64,000 nt of DNA from positions 1 to 64,000 of the forward strand of contig JBQTIX010000092.1 in assembly GCA_052387695.1 (NCBI GenBank), read 5' to 3'. The DNA comes from Panacagrimonas sp052387695 (GTDB lineage: Bacteria > Pseudomonadota > Gammaproteobacteria > Nevskiales > Nevskiaceae). Under the pieces are notes generated by a model. The model saw only the letters and a program-made list of their open reading frames with translations, was not told where the DNA came from and did not search any database. Within the stretch, counting starts at the first letter, position 1, and every line of letters starts with the position of its first letter. Of the stretch, positions 44,401 through 52,059 are shown piece by piece. The position numbers and the translations under genes were made by a program.

Positions 44401-45362
44401 TCGGGGTGGCGGACTTCTCGCTGACCAACGCCGGGCTCAGCGGTGCCAGCGTGACCGGGGTCAGTGGGTCTGGCGCGGTGCGTACGGTGTCCGTCAACAC
44501 CGGTACCGGCAGCGGCACGCTGCGGCTGAACGTGGTGGACGACGACAGCATCGTCAGCGTCTCGGGAGGCAGTCGGCCCCTGGGCGGAGCGGGTGCGGGC
44601 AACGGCACCTTCACCACCGGCGAGGTCTACAGCGTCGACAAGCTGGCGCCGACGGCGACGATCGCCATCGCGTCCGGCCAGGCCAATCCGACCACCGCTT
44701 CACCGGTCCTCTTCGCCGTACAGTTCAACGAGTCCACGGTGCAGTTCACGGCGGCCGACGTCATCCTCAGCGGCACAGCGGGGGCGAACACGGCCGTGGT
44801 CTCCGGCTCCGGTAGCGCCTACACCGTGTCGGTGTCCGGCATGACGGTGGCCGGCACGGTGAGCGCGGGGGTGACGGCGGCCGCGATCCTGGACGCGGCG
44901 GGCAATCCCAATGCGGCATCAGCAACCGCCACGGTGAACTTCCAGGTGACGCCGCCGCCGCCCGCCGGCAATTGCGAGGGCACGCCCGTCACCAACGCCT
45001 GCACCGTGAATGGGGTTGCCAACCGACCCTGCCTGGGCACCAGCGGCAACGACACCATCGTCGGTTCGACTTCGGGCGACGTGATTCAGGGTGGTCTGGG
45101 CATTGACACCATCGACGGCCGCGCTGGCGTTGACCGCATCTGTGGCGGTGATGGCAACGACATGCTCAAGGGCGGCGATGGCAACGACGTGATGTTCGGG
45201 GGCATCGGCAACGACCGGGTTGACGGCGGCAAAGGCGGGGACCAGTTGAACGGCAACGACGGCAACGACACCCTCATTGGCGGCCCGGGCGGTGACAACT
45301 GCCGGGGTGACGCCGGTACCGACACCGCCACCACCTGCGAAACCCGGAGCGGAATTCCATAG
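41484..45362 (+). CDS. Secreted subtilase-like protein with P-domain, Ig-like repeats and RTX repeats
   Basis: The product has 1292 residues. A signal peptide (GIAAVLLSIGSICAQAQS) and a prodomain-like region to about residue 190 come first. An S8-like domain follows: KICVMSDGVDS (Asp about 228), EGTAMLEIVHDVAP where the usual catalytic His is Glu (about 257), ISLP-like strands, and GTSASAPHAAAIAGLL (Ser about 585). Then a P-domain (FVGDLQVRVVSPSGQ), two Big/cadherin-like modules (FSEAVSGVGVADFSLTN, FNESTVQFTAADVILSG) and RTX nonapeptides (GGDGNDMLKGGDGNDVMFGG). ATG 41484 has GGAGAG upstream; ATG 41469 is an alternative. A CRP-type site lies upstream. Whether it is an active peptidase is open. 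Confidence 0.88.
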   Translation: MKGLMAPWLFACGRIGIAAVLLSIGSICAQAQSVAPLAIQPSAAQQIAVLNDIKTSKSATESKLDSGLLMAVLKQRGDSRTQQLPDYRYVRPEADGRIAVDLIVKTTDGVGAVLERLKALDAVTLTDKRVAYDSRTVRARVRMGDLERLAAMGQVSRVGRAIPAVTNAVPAAKGPTLKKPSKKTSRDSFGPVANALNRSQGVQAHGADAARASFGASGLGVKICVMSDGVDSLATAQSSGDLPEVDVLPGRAGEGDEGTAMLEIVHDVAPMAALGFATALDSPAEFAQNILDLAADGCNIIVDDIIYLNESPFQDGPIAQAVNTVTGNGVLYFSSAGNEGNLSDGTSGTWEGNFLASTLANPGPLAGAGALHNFGDGGQSIGVVSGSDRLILIWAEHFPATGGSASTDFDIYVLNGALTTVFETSNDRQNGTGGDDFPIEFIGGGAFPGERVVVARFASGTTTSVPAFNLILFRGRLSQALATSGATRGHSVAAAAFSTAATPAAASADGFSTPGPFPGQFTSVNTSESFSSDGPRRILLSPTGAELTPGNRTFSGGVLRQKPDIAAADGVTTSAPGFAPFYGTSASAPHAAAIAGLLKSAVAGLTQAQVRNLLTSTAIDIETVGVDRTTGAGIVMPVPALQAAGATPQPQLSAGTAVFTQVSGDGDSSIEPTETFSISLPLTNVGPAAATAISATLSSSSGLVTILNAHSSYANLAPSASGSNTTAFTFRVEPAFLCGGTINFSLRASYSGTFSPQMFPFSTGTGGPGTPASFSFTGPVVAIPDFPGASVNANLAVSGVTGPITDVNLRIGGSSCNTDTGSTTVGIDHTFVGDLQVRVVSPSGQVIGVVNQAGGGGQNLCQTLLDDESAGPNIQTVTVSGAPFTGSFKPAAPLSGFDGSTANGTWALQVQDLEFLDIGSVRAFSLTVTGAGACDAAPPPGPTVLTVVRANPSPTNAASVTYTVTFSEAVSGVGVADFSLTNAGLSGASVTGVSGSGAVRTVSVNTGTGSGTLRLNVVDDDSIVSVSGGSRPLGGAGAGNGTFTTGEVYSVDKLAPTATIAIASGQANPTTASPVLFAVQFNESTVQFTAADVILSGTAGANTAVVSGSGSAYTVSVSGMTVAGTVSAGVTAAAILDAAGNPNAASATATVNFQVTPPPPAGNCEGTPVTNACTVNGVANRPCLGTSGNDTIVGSTSGDVIQGGLGIDTIDGRAGVDRICGGDGNDMLKGGDGNDVMFGGIGNDRVDGGKGGDQLNGNDGNDTLIGGPGGDNCRGDAGTDTATTCETRSGIP

Positions 45363-45369
45363 GGGTTCT

Positions 45370-45661
45370 CTGCACAGGTCTTAATTCACCGGTCGGGTCA
45401 AGCCCGCGTGCTTTTCGGTAGTGGGTCAGTTTGAATTCCGTTCGTGCCGAGTAGCCTCTGCGCGGAGCGCAGTGCGTATCGAGGCACCGGCGCTCCCCCG
45501 ATACGCGGCGCTACTCGGGATGAACGGTGGGAACGACTTTCGAACTGACCCACTACCTGCTTTTCGCGGGCGGACACGACGGGCGCCCTCCGTCGAGGGC
45601 GCGCAGCGTCGGTTCCGCCTTCGGCTTGAACCGACCTACGAGCCGGATCAAACCTGTGCGG
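45370..45661. repeat. REP-like doublet element split by a nested insertion
   Basis: CTGCACAGGTC opens the element and AACCTGTGC closes it. The left hairpin (GTCGGGTCAAGCCCGCGTG) is cut at its loop by the 141-bp element at 45417-45557 and resumes at CGCGGGCGGA. The right hairpin is GTCGGTTCCGCC...GGCTTGAACCGAC. There is no gene between 45363 and 45742. Confidence 0.88.
45417..45557. mobile_element. 141-bp MITE nested in a REP-like element, with 8-bp target duplication
   Basis: Ends GGTAGTGGGTCAGTT and AACTGACCCACTACC are inverted repeats (about 18 bp with one mismatch). TGCTTTTC flanks both sides (45409-45416 and 45558-45565), and removing the element plus one copy restores the standard repeat loop. 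It has no coding capacity, so it would need a transposase in trans. A truncated relative lies at 41123. Confidence 0.88.
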
Positions 45662-45672
45662 ACCTTAGCGTT

Positions 45673-45697
45673 GGTGGATGCGCGCAGCGCATCCACC
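45673..45697. repeat. GGTGGATGCGC palindrome
   Basis: GGTGGATGCGC, a GCA loop, then GCGCATCCACC form a perfect eleven-pair hairpin. The same motif family occurs at 20165-20193. Confidence 0.75.
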
Positions 45698-45742
45698 CTT
45701 GCAGCGGCAGCCGGCTCGGTCAGAGATGCCCTAACGCGGATT

Positions 45743-46033
45743 TCACGACGCCGGAACCACGGTTCTTTCCAGGTAGATGACCTGGCGGTCGCCTTCGAAG
45801 AACGCGGTATCGATCAGGCGCCAGCCGTCGCTGTAGACCTGGGCGAGGGTGGCATCGAACCCGCCGTTCTTCCATTGGCAGCTGAGGAGGTCGGTCGGTG
45901 TCACCGCGTCCTTGTCCTTGGGCGCACAGGCGAGGATGTCGACGTCAGCCGAATGGACGGCGAGGGGGCTGGCGACGCCCAGCGCGAGCATCATCGTCGG
46001 AAGGAAGGCGGAGTGGACGCTTGTTTTTTTCAT
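45743..46033 (-). CDS. Small secreted protein of unknown function
   Basis: The 96-residue product has a signal peptide (FLPTMMLALGVASPLAVHSA). The mature part reads DVDILACAPKDKDAVTPTDLLSCQWKNGGFDATLAQVYSDGWRLID with two cysteines, and ends FEGDRQVIYLERTVVPAS. I do not recognise the family. Start ATG at 46033, since the signal peptide begins there; the frame runs open far upstream. It is the last gene of the minus-strand TPR operon, 32 bases behind its neighbour. Confidence 0.75.
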   Translation of the reverse strand: MKKTSVHSAFLPTMMLALGVASPLAVHSADVDILACAPKDKDAVTPTDLLSCQWKNGGFDATLAQVYSDGWRLIDTAFFEGDRQVIYLERTVVPAS

Positions 46034-46065
46034 GGTGTCCCTGCGGTGGTGGAAAGCTTGAACGG

Positions 46066-46353
46066 CTAGCGGTTCTTCTGCAGTCGTTCCGCCCGCCAGG
46101 CGCGAACGGTCGAGTAATAGGTGTGCGTGCGCGCGAAGCTGGCCGCATCGAGCGCCGCGGGTGCCTCGTCGTGCAGACCCGGTGCCCGGTCCAGCTCCGC
46201 CGGTTCCTCGTCCTTCCACGGAGTGAGATACAAGCCGACCGCTGCGTCCTGGTCGCCGAGGATGGTGGTTCCGGCGGGGTCCGCTTCGGTCGCCGGTACC
46301 GTGATCGGCACCGCGTACAAGCCGACCAGAACCAGCAGCACGGCGCGCTTCAC
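46066..46353 (-). CDS. Small secreted protein of the TPR operon
   Basis: The 95-residue product has a signal peptide (MKRAVLLVLVGLYAVPITVPATEA) and a mature part with GDQDAAVGLYLTPWKDEEPAEL and a helical C-terminus TYYSTVRAWRAERLQKNR. No known family. It overlaps the stop of the upstream TPR lipoprotein gene by four bases (ATGA-type), so it is translationally coupled. Confidence 0.75.
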   Translation of the reverse strand: MKRAVLLVLVGLYAVPITVPATEADPAGTTILGDQDAAVGLYLTPWKDEEPAELDRAPGLHDEAPAALDAASFARTHTYYSTVRAWRAERLQKNR

Positions 46354-47090
46354 CGGACGGCCTCGGCCACCGTGGTGGTCTGCACCGATTCCAGCGTCTG
46401 CAAGCGCCCTTCGATCTCGCGAATCCAGGCCGCAACGATCAGGTTGTTGTCGCCGGCAAAGCGCTGGTAGTCGCGATACGAGACCAGCGCCTCGCGCGGC
46501 CGGTGCAGCACCACGTCGTAGAGGATGGCCAGATTGAGATGCGCCTGGGCGTAGCCCGGCCGGGCGGCGATGGCATTGCGGTAGCTCTGCTCGGCGCGCA
46601 GCGGCTCGCCATTCTCGCGATACAGCGTGCCGAGCCAGTTGTGCGCCACCTCGTTGCCGGGGTTGGCTTTCACCGCGCGCGACAGGCTGGAGAGGGCCAG
46701 CTCGTGCTGCTCGCCCTGGGCGTAGAGGATGCCGAGGTCGGTCAGCGGTCCGGAGAACGCCGGGTAGTCGCGCGACAGCGCAATGAACGCGTTCTGTGCC
46801 TCGGGGAACTTGCGCTCCTTCATCAGCCGGAGCGCCTCCTGGAAGATCTGGTCGGGATCGCCCTTGGGCCGGTTGGCGGCCAGCACGCCGTCCTCCAGGT
46901 CCGCGGTCGAAGCCGGTTTGGTTGCCGGTGCCTCGACCGGTGCTGCCGCAGGCAACGGGCGCGCGGCGGGCTTGTTGCGCGGCCCCGGCGATCCGCAGGC
47001 GGCCAGGGTCAGCGCGAGGGCGCCCGCGCCGATCAGCCGGGTCAGGAAGCCGCGCGATTCAAGGGACGGCGTTTCAATGGAGGGTGTCAT
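46350..47090 (-). CDS. TPR lipoprotein
   Basis: The 246-residue product has a signal peptide with lipobox LTLAACGSPG (Cys about residue 28) and a Pro/Ala linker. About four TPR units follow: QIFQEALRLMKERKFPEAQNAF, GPLTDLGILYAQGEQHELALSS, HNWLGTLYRENGEPLRAEQSYR and HLNLAILYDVVLHRPREALV. It should be anchored to the outer membrane facing the periplasm. ATG 47090 overlaps the preceding gene by 17 bases. Confidence 0.85.
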   Translation of the reverse strand: MTPSIETPSLESRGFLTRLIGAGALALTLAACGSPGPRNKPAARPLPAAAPVEAPATKPASTADLEDGVLAANRPKGDPDQIFQEALRLMKERKFPEAQNAFIALSRDYPAFSGPLTDLGILYAQGEQHELALSSLSRAVKANPGNEVAHNWLGTLYRENGEPLRAEQSYRNAIAARPGYAQAHLNLAILYDVVLHRPREALVSYRDYQRFAGDNNLIVAAWIREIEGRLQTLESVQTTTVAEAVR

Positions 47091-49995
47091 AGGTGGTCTC
47101 ACGTTTTTCCTGCTTGCCATATCGGGCGGGTGACAGCTCGCCGAGCGCGGTGACGCTGCGGGCGATGGAGTCGTTCCAGATGCCCGCGCGCAGGCGGGCG
47201 AGATTGGTTTCGTGCGCCTTGATGCCTTTCTCCTCGAACGGGAAGGCCTGCTCTTCAAGCAGCACCTGGTACTGCTCCAGCGCATCGCCGCTGAGGCGCT
47301 GCGGACGCTCGGAGTCGAGCACCGCACGGCCGAGTTCGACGTACACCGAGGCCAGCTCGTAGGTCGCGGCGCTGGTGATGTCGGCGTAGCCGTAAGCCGC
47401 AGCGCGCTCCAGTGTGGCGATGGAGATCTCGGTGGCCGTTCGACGCCTGGCCAGGCTCTCTTTCAAGGGGGCCTCGATCGCAATCTGCCGCGCCGAACCC
47501 GCGTCGAGCCGGCCGATCGACAGGCTGGACTCGGCCGCCAGCCGTCGCGAGACCTCGCTGCGCGCGTCGCCGGCGGACTGGTCGGCGAGCACGATCTGGT
47601 CCAGCCAGTGCCGGTGCGCGCTGGGATCGTTCAGATGGGACAGCGCGAGCTGCGACAGGCGCTGCCGTGCCTGCATCGCCGGGTCCAGGGGCTGCGGGTA
47701 GCTCGACACGTAGAACTGATAAGCACGCCAGGTTTCCGCAGGCAGCCGGGCCTGATCGTAGAGCTGCGCCGAAGTCCATGCAGCGGCGCGACGGATCGCA
47801 CCCGTCTCTTCCTCGCGCAAGGCGATCCGCGTATGAACCGCGGCCGCCAGCGCGGGTTTCGCGTTCTTCTCGTAGGCCAGCGCCAGTTTCTTGTCCACGT
47901 CGGCCAGCAGCCGGTGTCCGCTGTGGCGGCCGCGGAAGTCTTCCAGCGCGACACCGGCGCGCGGCCAGTCTTCGAGCAGAACCAGGGTGGAGGCGGCGTC
48001 GTAGTCCGACGACGCACGGATGCTCGCCTCCGGCGCGACCCGTCCCACCCGCTCGAAATGCGTCGTCGCCAGTTTCAGATCGCCCGCAGCGCGGGCGGCC
48101 TCGGCCTGCTTGTAGATGCTGGCCGCGAGCTGCTCGATGGCCAGGCGACGGCGCTCCTCGTTGCCCGCGCTCGCGGCCAGCGGGAGGAGCCGGGTGTAGG
48201 CCGCTTCTGCCTCCGGATACTTCTTCTGCGCGAAGCGGGAGTCGGCGATCACCCCCAGCGCGCCGCGACGCAGCTCGTCGGCCGGCGCGGGCTGGGCTTG
48301 AAGTACGCGATCCGCGCTGGCGATCGCCTCGTCGAGCGCCCCGAGTTCAAACTGATCTTCGGCCGCCGCCATCAGCACCGCCGTGCGCTGCGGATGAGCG
48401 GGGAAGTGGTCGGCGAGTTTCAGGCTGGCCACAATCGAGGCGCGCCGCGCCGTCATCCGCGCCTCGCCTTCCGGCGCGTCGCGCACCTGCCGCTGCCAGG
48501 CCTGCACCGCCGCAATCGCCGCCACCGGCGCACGCGCGTGGGCAGTGATTCCATAGGCGGTGTGCTCGTACTGGCGCGCCGCATCGGCGCTGCGACCGCC
48601 TTCGAGCAGGGCATCGGCGAGCAGCATGTGGGTCTCGGCGATGGTTGCGTCCTGTGGAAACAGCTCGACCAGGCGGCGATACCAACCCGCCGCCGCCAGA
48701 TAGCTGGCCTGACGCGGCGCCTGCTCGCGGGTCTGCTGCGCGCGCGCCTGCCAGCCGCGGCCGAGTTCGTCCAGATGGCGCCGCACCTCGCTCATCACCC
48801 GTGGATCGGGTGTGCGCTGCGCCCAGTAGCTCGAATCCGGCGCATAGCGCGTCGCGTAGGTTTCCTGCGCACGGATCGCCAGATCGACCATGCCCGCCTG
48901 CTGGAACGTGGCGATCGTGCGGTCCTGGAATTGAGGCGCCCGCGCGTGATCCGGATGGCGCTCGATGAAAGCCATGAAGGTTCCGGCCGCGTCGGTAAAG
49001 CGCTGCTTGTCGAGCAGGGCCGATCCCAGCGAGGCGTAGATCAGCGTCTCCAGCCGCGACCCGACGCGGGATCTGGCGAAATGCGCGTTGAGCGCCGGCC
49101 CGCCGCCGAGCGCGGCGAAGGACAGGCCCAGCACGCGCAGGGATTCGGTGGCGCGCTCGGCCTTGTCGGGTGCCACGGTGGCGATGGCCTGGTCCGCGTT
49201 CTCCTGGTCGCCCGCGACCAGATCGCGGTCGAGGATGGCGATGAACACGTCTGCCGCCTGCTCGTAGCTGCTCTGCTTGTACAGCGACCAGCCGTACTTG
49301 TATTGCGCAATCTCGTAGTACGGCGCTTCCGGGCCCATCGCCAGCAGCGCGGCATAGGCCGGCTCGGCCTCGCGCCAGCGCGAGCGCGCGAACAGCCACT
49401 CGGCCGCACGAAAATGTGCGTCGGCGGCGCGCGCGGACTGCGGGTAGCGCGTGCCGAGTTGGCGCAGCGCGAGGATCGCCGGCTCCACCTCGCCGACGAT
49501 CTGATACGCGCGGGCCAACTGGTACAACACGCGATCGTTCTGCCCGTAGCCGGGATCCTCGACCAGGATCCGCTGGTAATCGGCAATGGCGCGTCGCACC
49601 TCGCTCACGTGGAAAGCGTTGCCGGCGCTCTGCTCGGCCTCGGCGAGCTGCACGCGCAGGTCGGAGGCGCGACGCCGCGATTCGGCGCGCGTCAGCGGGT
49701 CCGGATTCAGCGCCAGCAGGCGGTCGTACTGCTCGATGGCCGCGCGCGGGTCGGGCGGCAGCGGCTCGGTGACCTCCACGCGCAGGATGCTGGGCGTCTG
49801 TACGACCAGATAGCCGTTGGAGGACAGGCCGTTGCTTTCGGCCACCGTGGCCACCGTCGGAGGCGGGTTGCGTGCGGCGTGTGCAGGTAGCGTCGCGAGC
49901 GCCGCTACAACGAGCAACCAGCGGGGAACGCGTTCACGCGTGGACGCAGCCGGCGCACGAATGCGTCCTGCGATCCCGGCCGGGCGCGCGATCAT
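47074..49995 (-). CDS. Large secreted TPR protein
   Basis: The 973-residue product has a signal peptide (WLLVVAALATLPAHAA) and then roughly 15 or more TPR-like helical pairs across the whole length, such as AIEQYDRLLALNPDPLTRAE, SYEQAADVFIAILDRDL, RFTDAAGTFMAFIERHPDHA, RSADAARQYEHTAYGITA and KYPEAEAAYTRLLPLA. No enzyme motif is seen. It should be a periplasmic scaffold. Similar large TPR proteins occur in clusters with TolQ/ExbD-like motors and gliding-type envelope complexes, but no motor gene is present here. ATG 49995 overlaps the upstream stop by four bases. Confidence 0.85.
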   Translation of the reverse strand: MIARPAGIAGRIRAPAASTRERVPRWLLVVAALATLPAHAARNPPPTVATVAESNGLSSNGYLVVQTPSILRVEVTEPLPPDPRAAIEQYDRLLALNPDPLTRAESRRRASDLRVQLAEAEQSAGNAFHVSEVRRAIADYQRILVEDPGYGQNDRVLYQLARAYQIVGEVEPAILALRQLGTRYPQSARAADAHFRAAEWLFARSRWREAEPAYAALLAMGPEAPYYEIAQYKYGWSLYKQSSYEQAADVFIAILDRDLVAGDQENADQAIATVAPDKAERATESLRVLGLSFAALGGGPALNAHFARSRVGSRLETLIYASLGSALLDKQRFTDAAGTFMAFIERHPDHARAPQFQDRTIATFQQAGMVDLAIRAQETYATRYAPDSSYWAQRTPDPRVMSEVRRHLDELGRGWQARAQQTREQAPRQASYLAAAGWYRRLVELFPQDATIAETHMLLADALLEGGRSADAARQYEHTAYGITAHARAPVAAIAAVQAWQRQVRDAPEGEARMTARRASIVASLKLADHFPAHPQRTAVLMAAAEDQFELGALDEAIASADRVLQAQPAPADELRRGALGVIADSRFAQKKYPEAEAAYTRLLPLAASAGNEERRRLAIEQLAASIYKQAEAARAAGDLKLATTHFERVGRVAPEASIRASSDYDAASTLVLLEDWPRAGVALEDFRGRHSGHRLLADVDKKLALAYEKNAKPALAAAVHTRIALREEETGAIRRAAAWTSAQLYDQARLPAETWRAYQFYVSSYPQPLDPAMQARQRLSQLALSHLNDPSAHRHWLDQIVLADQSAGDARSEVSRRLAAESSLSIGRLDAGSARQIAIEAPLKESLARRRTATEISIATLERAAAYGYADITSAATYELASVYVELGRAVLDSERPQRLSGDALEQYQVLLEEQAFPFEEKGIKAHETNLARLRAGIWNDSIARSVTALGELSPARYGKQEKRETTYDTLH

Positions 49996-51752
49996 GACGC
50001 CGCTCCGGTCGCGCGCTTGCGATCCGTCAGGTCGATTTCGGGCGCGCGATCGAAGTGCCGGGCCATCGCAAACCGCGCCTCGACCAGATAGCGCTCGGCC
50101 TGCGCCTTCTGCGCACGCAGCCAGTCCTGCGCGACCGACTCCATCGCCCGTCGCGCGCCCGTCTCGTGGTTCGCCACGCGCTGGCGCAGCGCGGGCAGAC
50201 CCGCCGCCAGCACCACGGCGCGTCCGTCCTGCATCATCGACAGGGCCTCGATGCGTCGGGTGCAGGACTCCATTTCCATCGCCAGCCGATGCGCGATGCG
50301 ATACGGCTCCAGCGCCTCGACGAAGCGGGCGTCGGTGAGCAGGTACTTCAGGTACTCGGTCTCGTCCTTGTAAGGCAGGTCGGCCAGCCAGACGCGCCAG
50401 CCGTTCTGGGCATCGCCAAGGCCTTCGCCGATGGCCTGCGCGGCGCGGCCGCTGCCGACGTGTTCCATCGCCGCGTCGAGCTGCGCGCGCGCCAGTTCGA
50501 GCTGGGTGGCGGCGCGCTGGTAGTAGGTGTGCGCCTGCTTGCCGGTGCCGAGTTCGTCCAGCGCCCAGGCCAGCGCCAGTGCGCCTTCCTGCGCGGCGGG
50601 GTCGAGCGGATCGCGACCGATCAGCTCGGTCCACGGGACCAGCGCACGTTGCAGCCGGTCCCTGCGTTCTTCCGAGGGAAGCGTCCCGGAGGCCAGCGCG
50701 GCGATGAAAGCAGGTTGGGCCAGGCCCTGGGTTGCAGCCTCCGGCGGGTCGGTCGGTGACACCAGGAAGGCCCAGCCGAAGGCGAGCAGCGCGGCATTGC
50801 CGTGCGGACCGGGGCTGCGCACCTTACCCAGCGCTTCGAGCGCGGCCTGGCCCTTACCCTGGCGCAGGTGATGGTAGCCAAGGACGAGATTGGCGCGGTC
50901 GCGCAAGGCCAGACCGGCTTCGTCCTCAAGCTCTTCGTCTCCCAGCGACGCCAGGTTCAGCTCTGCCTGCGGATTGCCGACGCCGAGCGCTGCGACCGCC
51001 GCGTTGTGACGGGCGATGGCTGGGTCGTTCGAGAGATCCTGCGTGGACCCGCCGGCGATCCGGTTCAGGCTCAGGGCCTGCACGTTTGCCGTCTGCGCGA
51101 CGAAGTCGCTGCCCGCATTGCCAAGCTGCGCACGCAGGAGCAGTTGCGCCGCCTGAAAAGGCTGACCGGAGGCCAGCCAGAATTCGGCCGCGCGCAGGCT
51201 CGGCGGGGTACGCAGATCGTCCGCCGTCGCGGGCTGATTCCAGTCGCGAACCTCGATGCGTTCGCGCCCGAAGCTGGCCTGCACCAGACTGAGTTCGATC
51301 GGGGTCTCGCGGCCGCTGGAGCTAAAGCGATGATCCAGGCGCTGCACCACGCGGGTACTTCCGGCCTTCGCGTCCAGCTCGCGTGCGACCAGTTCGATCT
51401 GCAAGCGGTGTTCGCCGGGAGCAAGCGCGAGCGACATCGCCGGATGTACGCTGCCCGCAGCGAGCGCCTGCCACTCGGGCTGGGAATATTCGTAGTTCAG
51501 CATCGGTTGCTGATCCAGCTTCAGACCGATCCGGCGCAGCCGGTAGTCGGGCGCACGGGCGCTGACGAACACGCTCAGTCGGGACGACTGAGGATCGGCC
51601 TGCGTCAGCTCGACCGCATGGACCTGCTGATCCAGCGCGAGCACATCGCGCGCGAGTTCACTGGCGGTATCGGCTGCTACGGTGCCGGCAAACAGGGCGA
51701 GCAGCGATGCAAGCGCCGACCGGGCGGTGGAATTCCTGAAGCGGGTCCTCAT
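49992..51752 (-). CDS. Secreted helical-repeat protein of the TPR operon
   Basis: The 586-residue product has a signal peptide (ARSALASLLALFAGTVAADT). A beta-rich N-terminal part follows (LSVFVSARAPDYRLRRIGLKLD, LAPGEHRLQIELVARELD). From about residue 185 come TPR-like helices (RAAEFWLASGQPFQAAQLLLRA, LALRDRANLVLGYHHLRQGKGQAA). It is the first long gene of the five-gene operon and overlaps the next by four bases. Its own ATG overlaps the TGA of a short upstream frame, which suggests an earlier cistron once existed. Family unknown to me. Confidence 0.8.
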   Translation of the reverse strand: MRTRFRNSTARSALASLLALFAGTVAADTASELARDVLALDQQVHAVELTQADPQSSRLSVFVSARAPDYRLRRIGLKLDQQPMLNYEYSQPEWQALAAGSVHPAMSLALAPGEHRLQIELVARELDAKAGSTRVVQRLDHRFSSSGRETPIELSLVQASFGRERIEVRDWNQPATADDLRTPPSLRAAEFWLASGQPFQAAQLLLRAQLGNAGSDFVAQTANVQALSLNRIAGGSTQDLSNDPAIARHNAAVAALGVGNPQAELNLASLGDEELEDEAGLALRDRANLVLGYHHLRQGKGQAALEALGKVRSPGPHGNAALLAFGWAFLVSPTDPPEAATQGLAQPAFIAALASGTLPSEERRDRLQRALVPWTELIGRDPLDPAAQEGALALAWALDELGTGKQAHTYYQRAATQLELARAQLDAAMEHVGSGRAAQAIGEGLGDAQNGWRVWLADLPYKDETEYLKYLLTDARFVEALEPYRIAHRLAMEMESCTRRIEALSMMQDGRAVVLAAGLPALRQRVANHETGARRAMESVAQDWLRAQKAQAERYLVEARFAMARHFDRAPEIDLTDRKRATGAAS

Positions 51753-51904
51753 GGATCGACCATCTGCGTGGGGCTGCTGCCAGCAGCGCGCGAGGTCGAA
51801 CGGGGCTCGATCGCGACGCTGGAACCAGCCGAAACACGGACGTCGTTGGCCGCGAAAGAAGAGTCTGCGATGACCCCTGCCAGATTCAGCAAAGCCTGTG
51901 CCAC
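51749..51904 (-). CDS. Possible 51-codon ORF or 3' remnant upstream of the TPR operon
   Basis: Reading from a GTG at 51904 the frame gives VAQALLNLAGVIADSSFAAN, then DVRVSAGSSVAIEPRSTSRAA and ends TQMVDP. Its TGA overlaps the ATG of the next gene as ATGA, the same coupling seen at the other junctions of this operon. Upstream, a repeat element starts at 51947. It may be the tail of a gene cut by the repeat. No homology is recognised, so support is weak. Confidence 0.35.
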   Translation of the reverse strand: MAQALLNLAGVIADSSFAANDVRVSAGSSVAIEPRSTSRAAGSSPTQMVDP

Positions 51905-51946
51905 AAGCTGCGGGGGAGGGGTCGTCGCGGGTCGGCGTCGGTGGGT

Positions 51947-52052
51947 GTAGGTCGGTTCAAGCCCACGTGCCTCTCGCGGGCGGAACCGATGTGCGCCGGT
52001 GGGCGCCCCGTCGGCTCCGGCCGCATAAAGCCGCGGCCTTGAGCCGATCTAC
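51947..52052. repeat. REP-like doublet element
   Basis: The left hairpin is GTCGGTTCAAGCCCACG...CGCGGGCGGAACCGAT; the right is TCGGCTCCGGCCGC...GCGGCCTTGAGCCGA. It separates the TPR operon from nasS1. The 51905-52059 stretch holds nothing else. Confidence 0.85.
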
Positions 52053-52059
52053 GCCCAAC

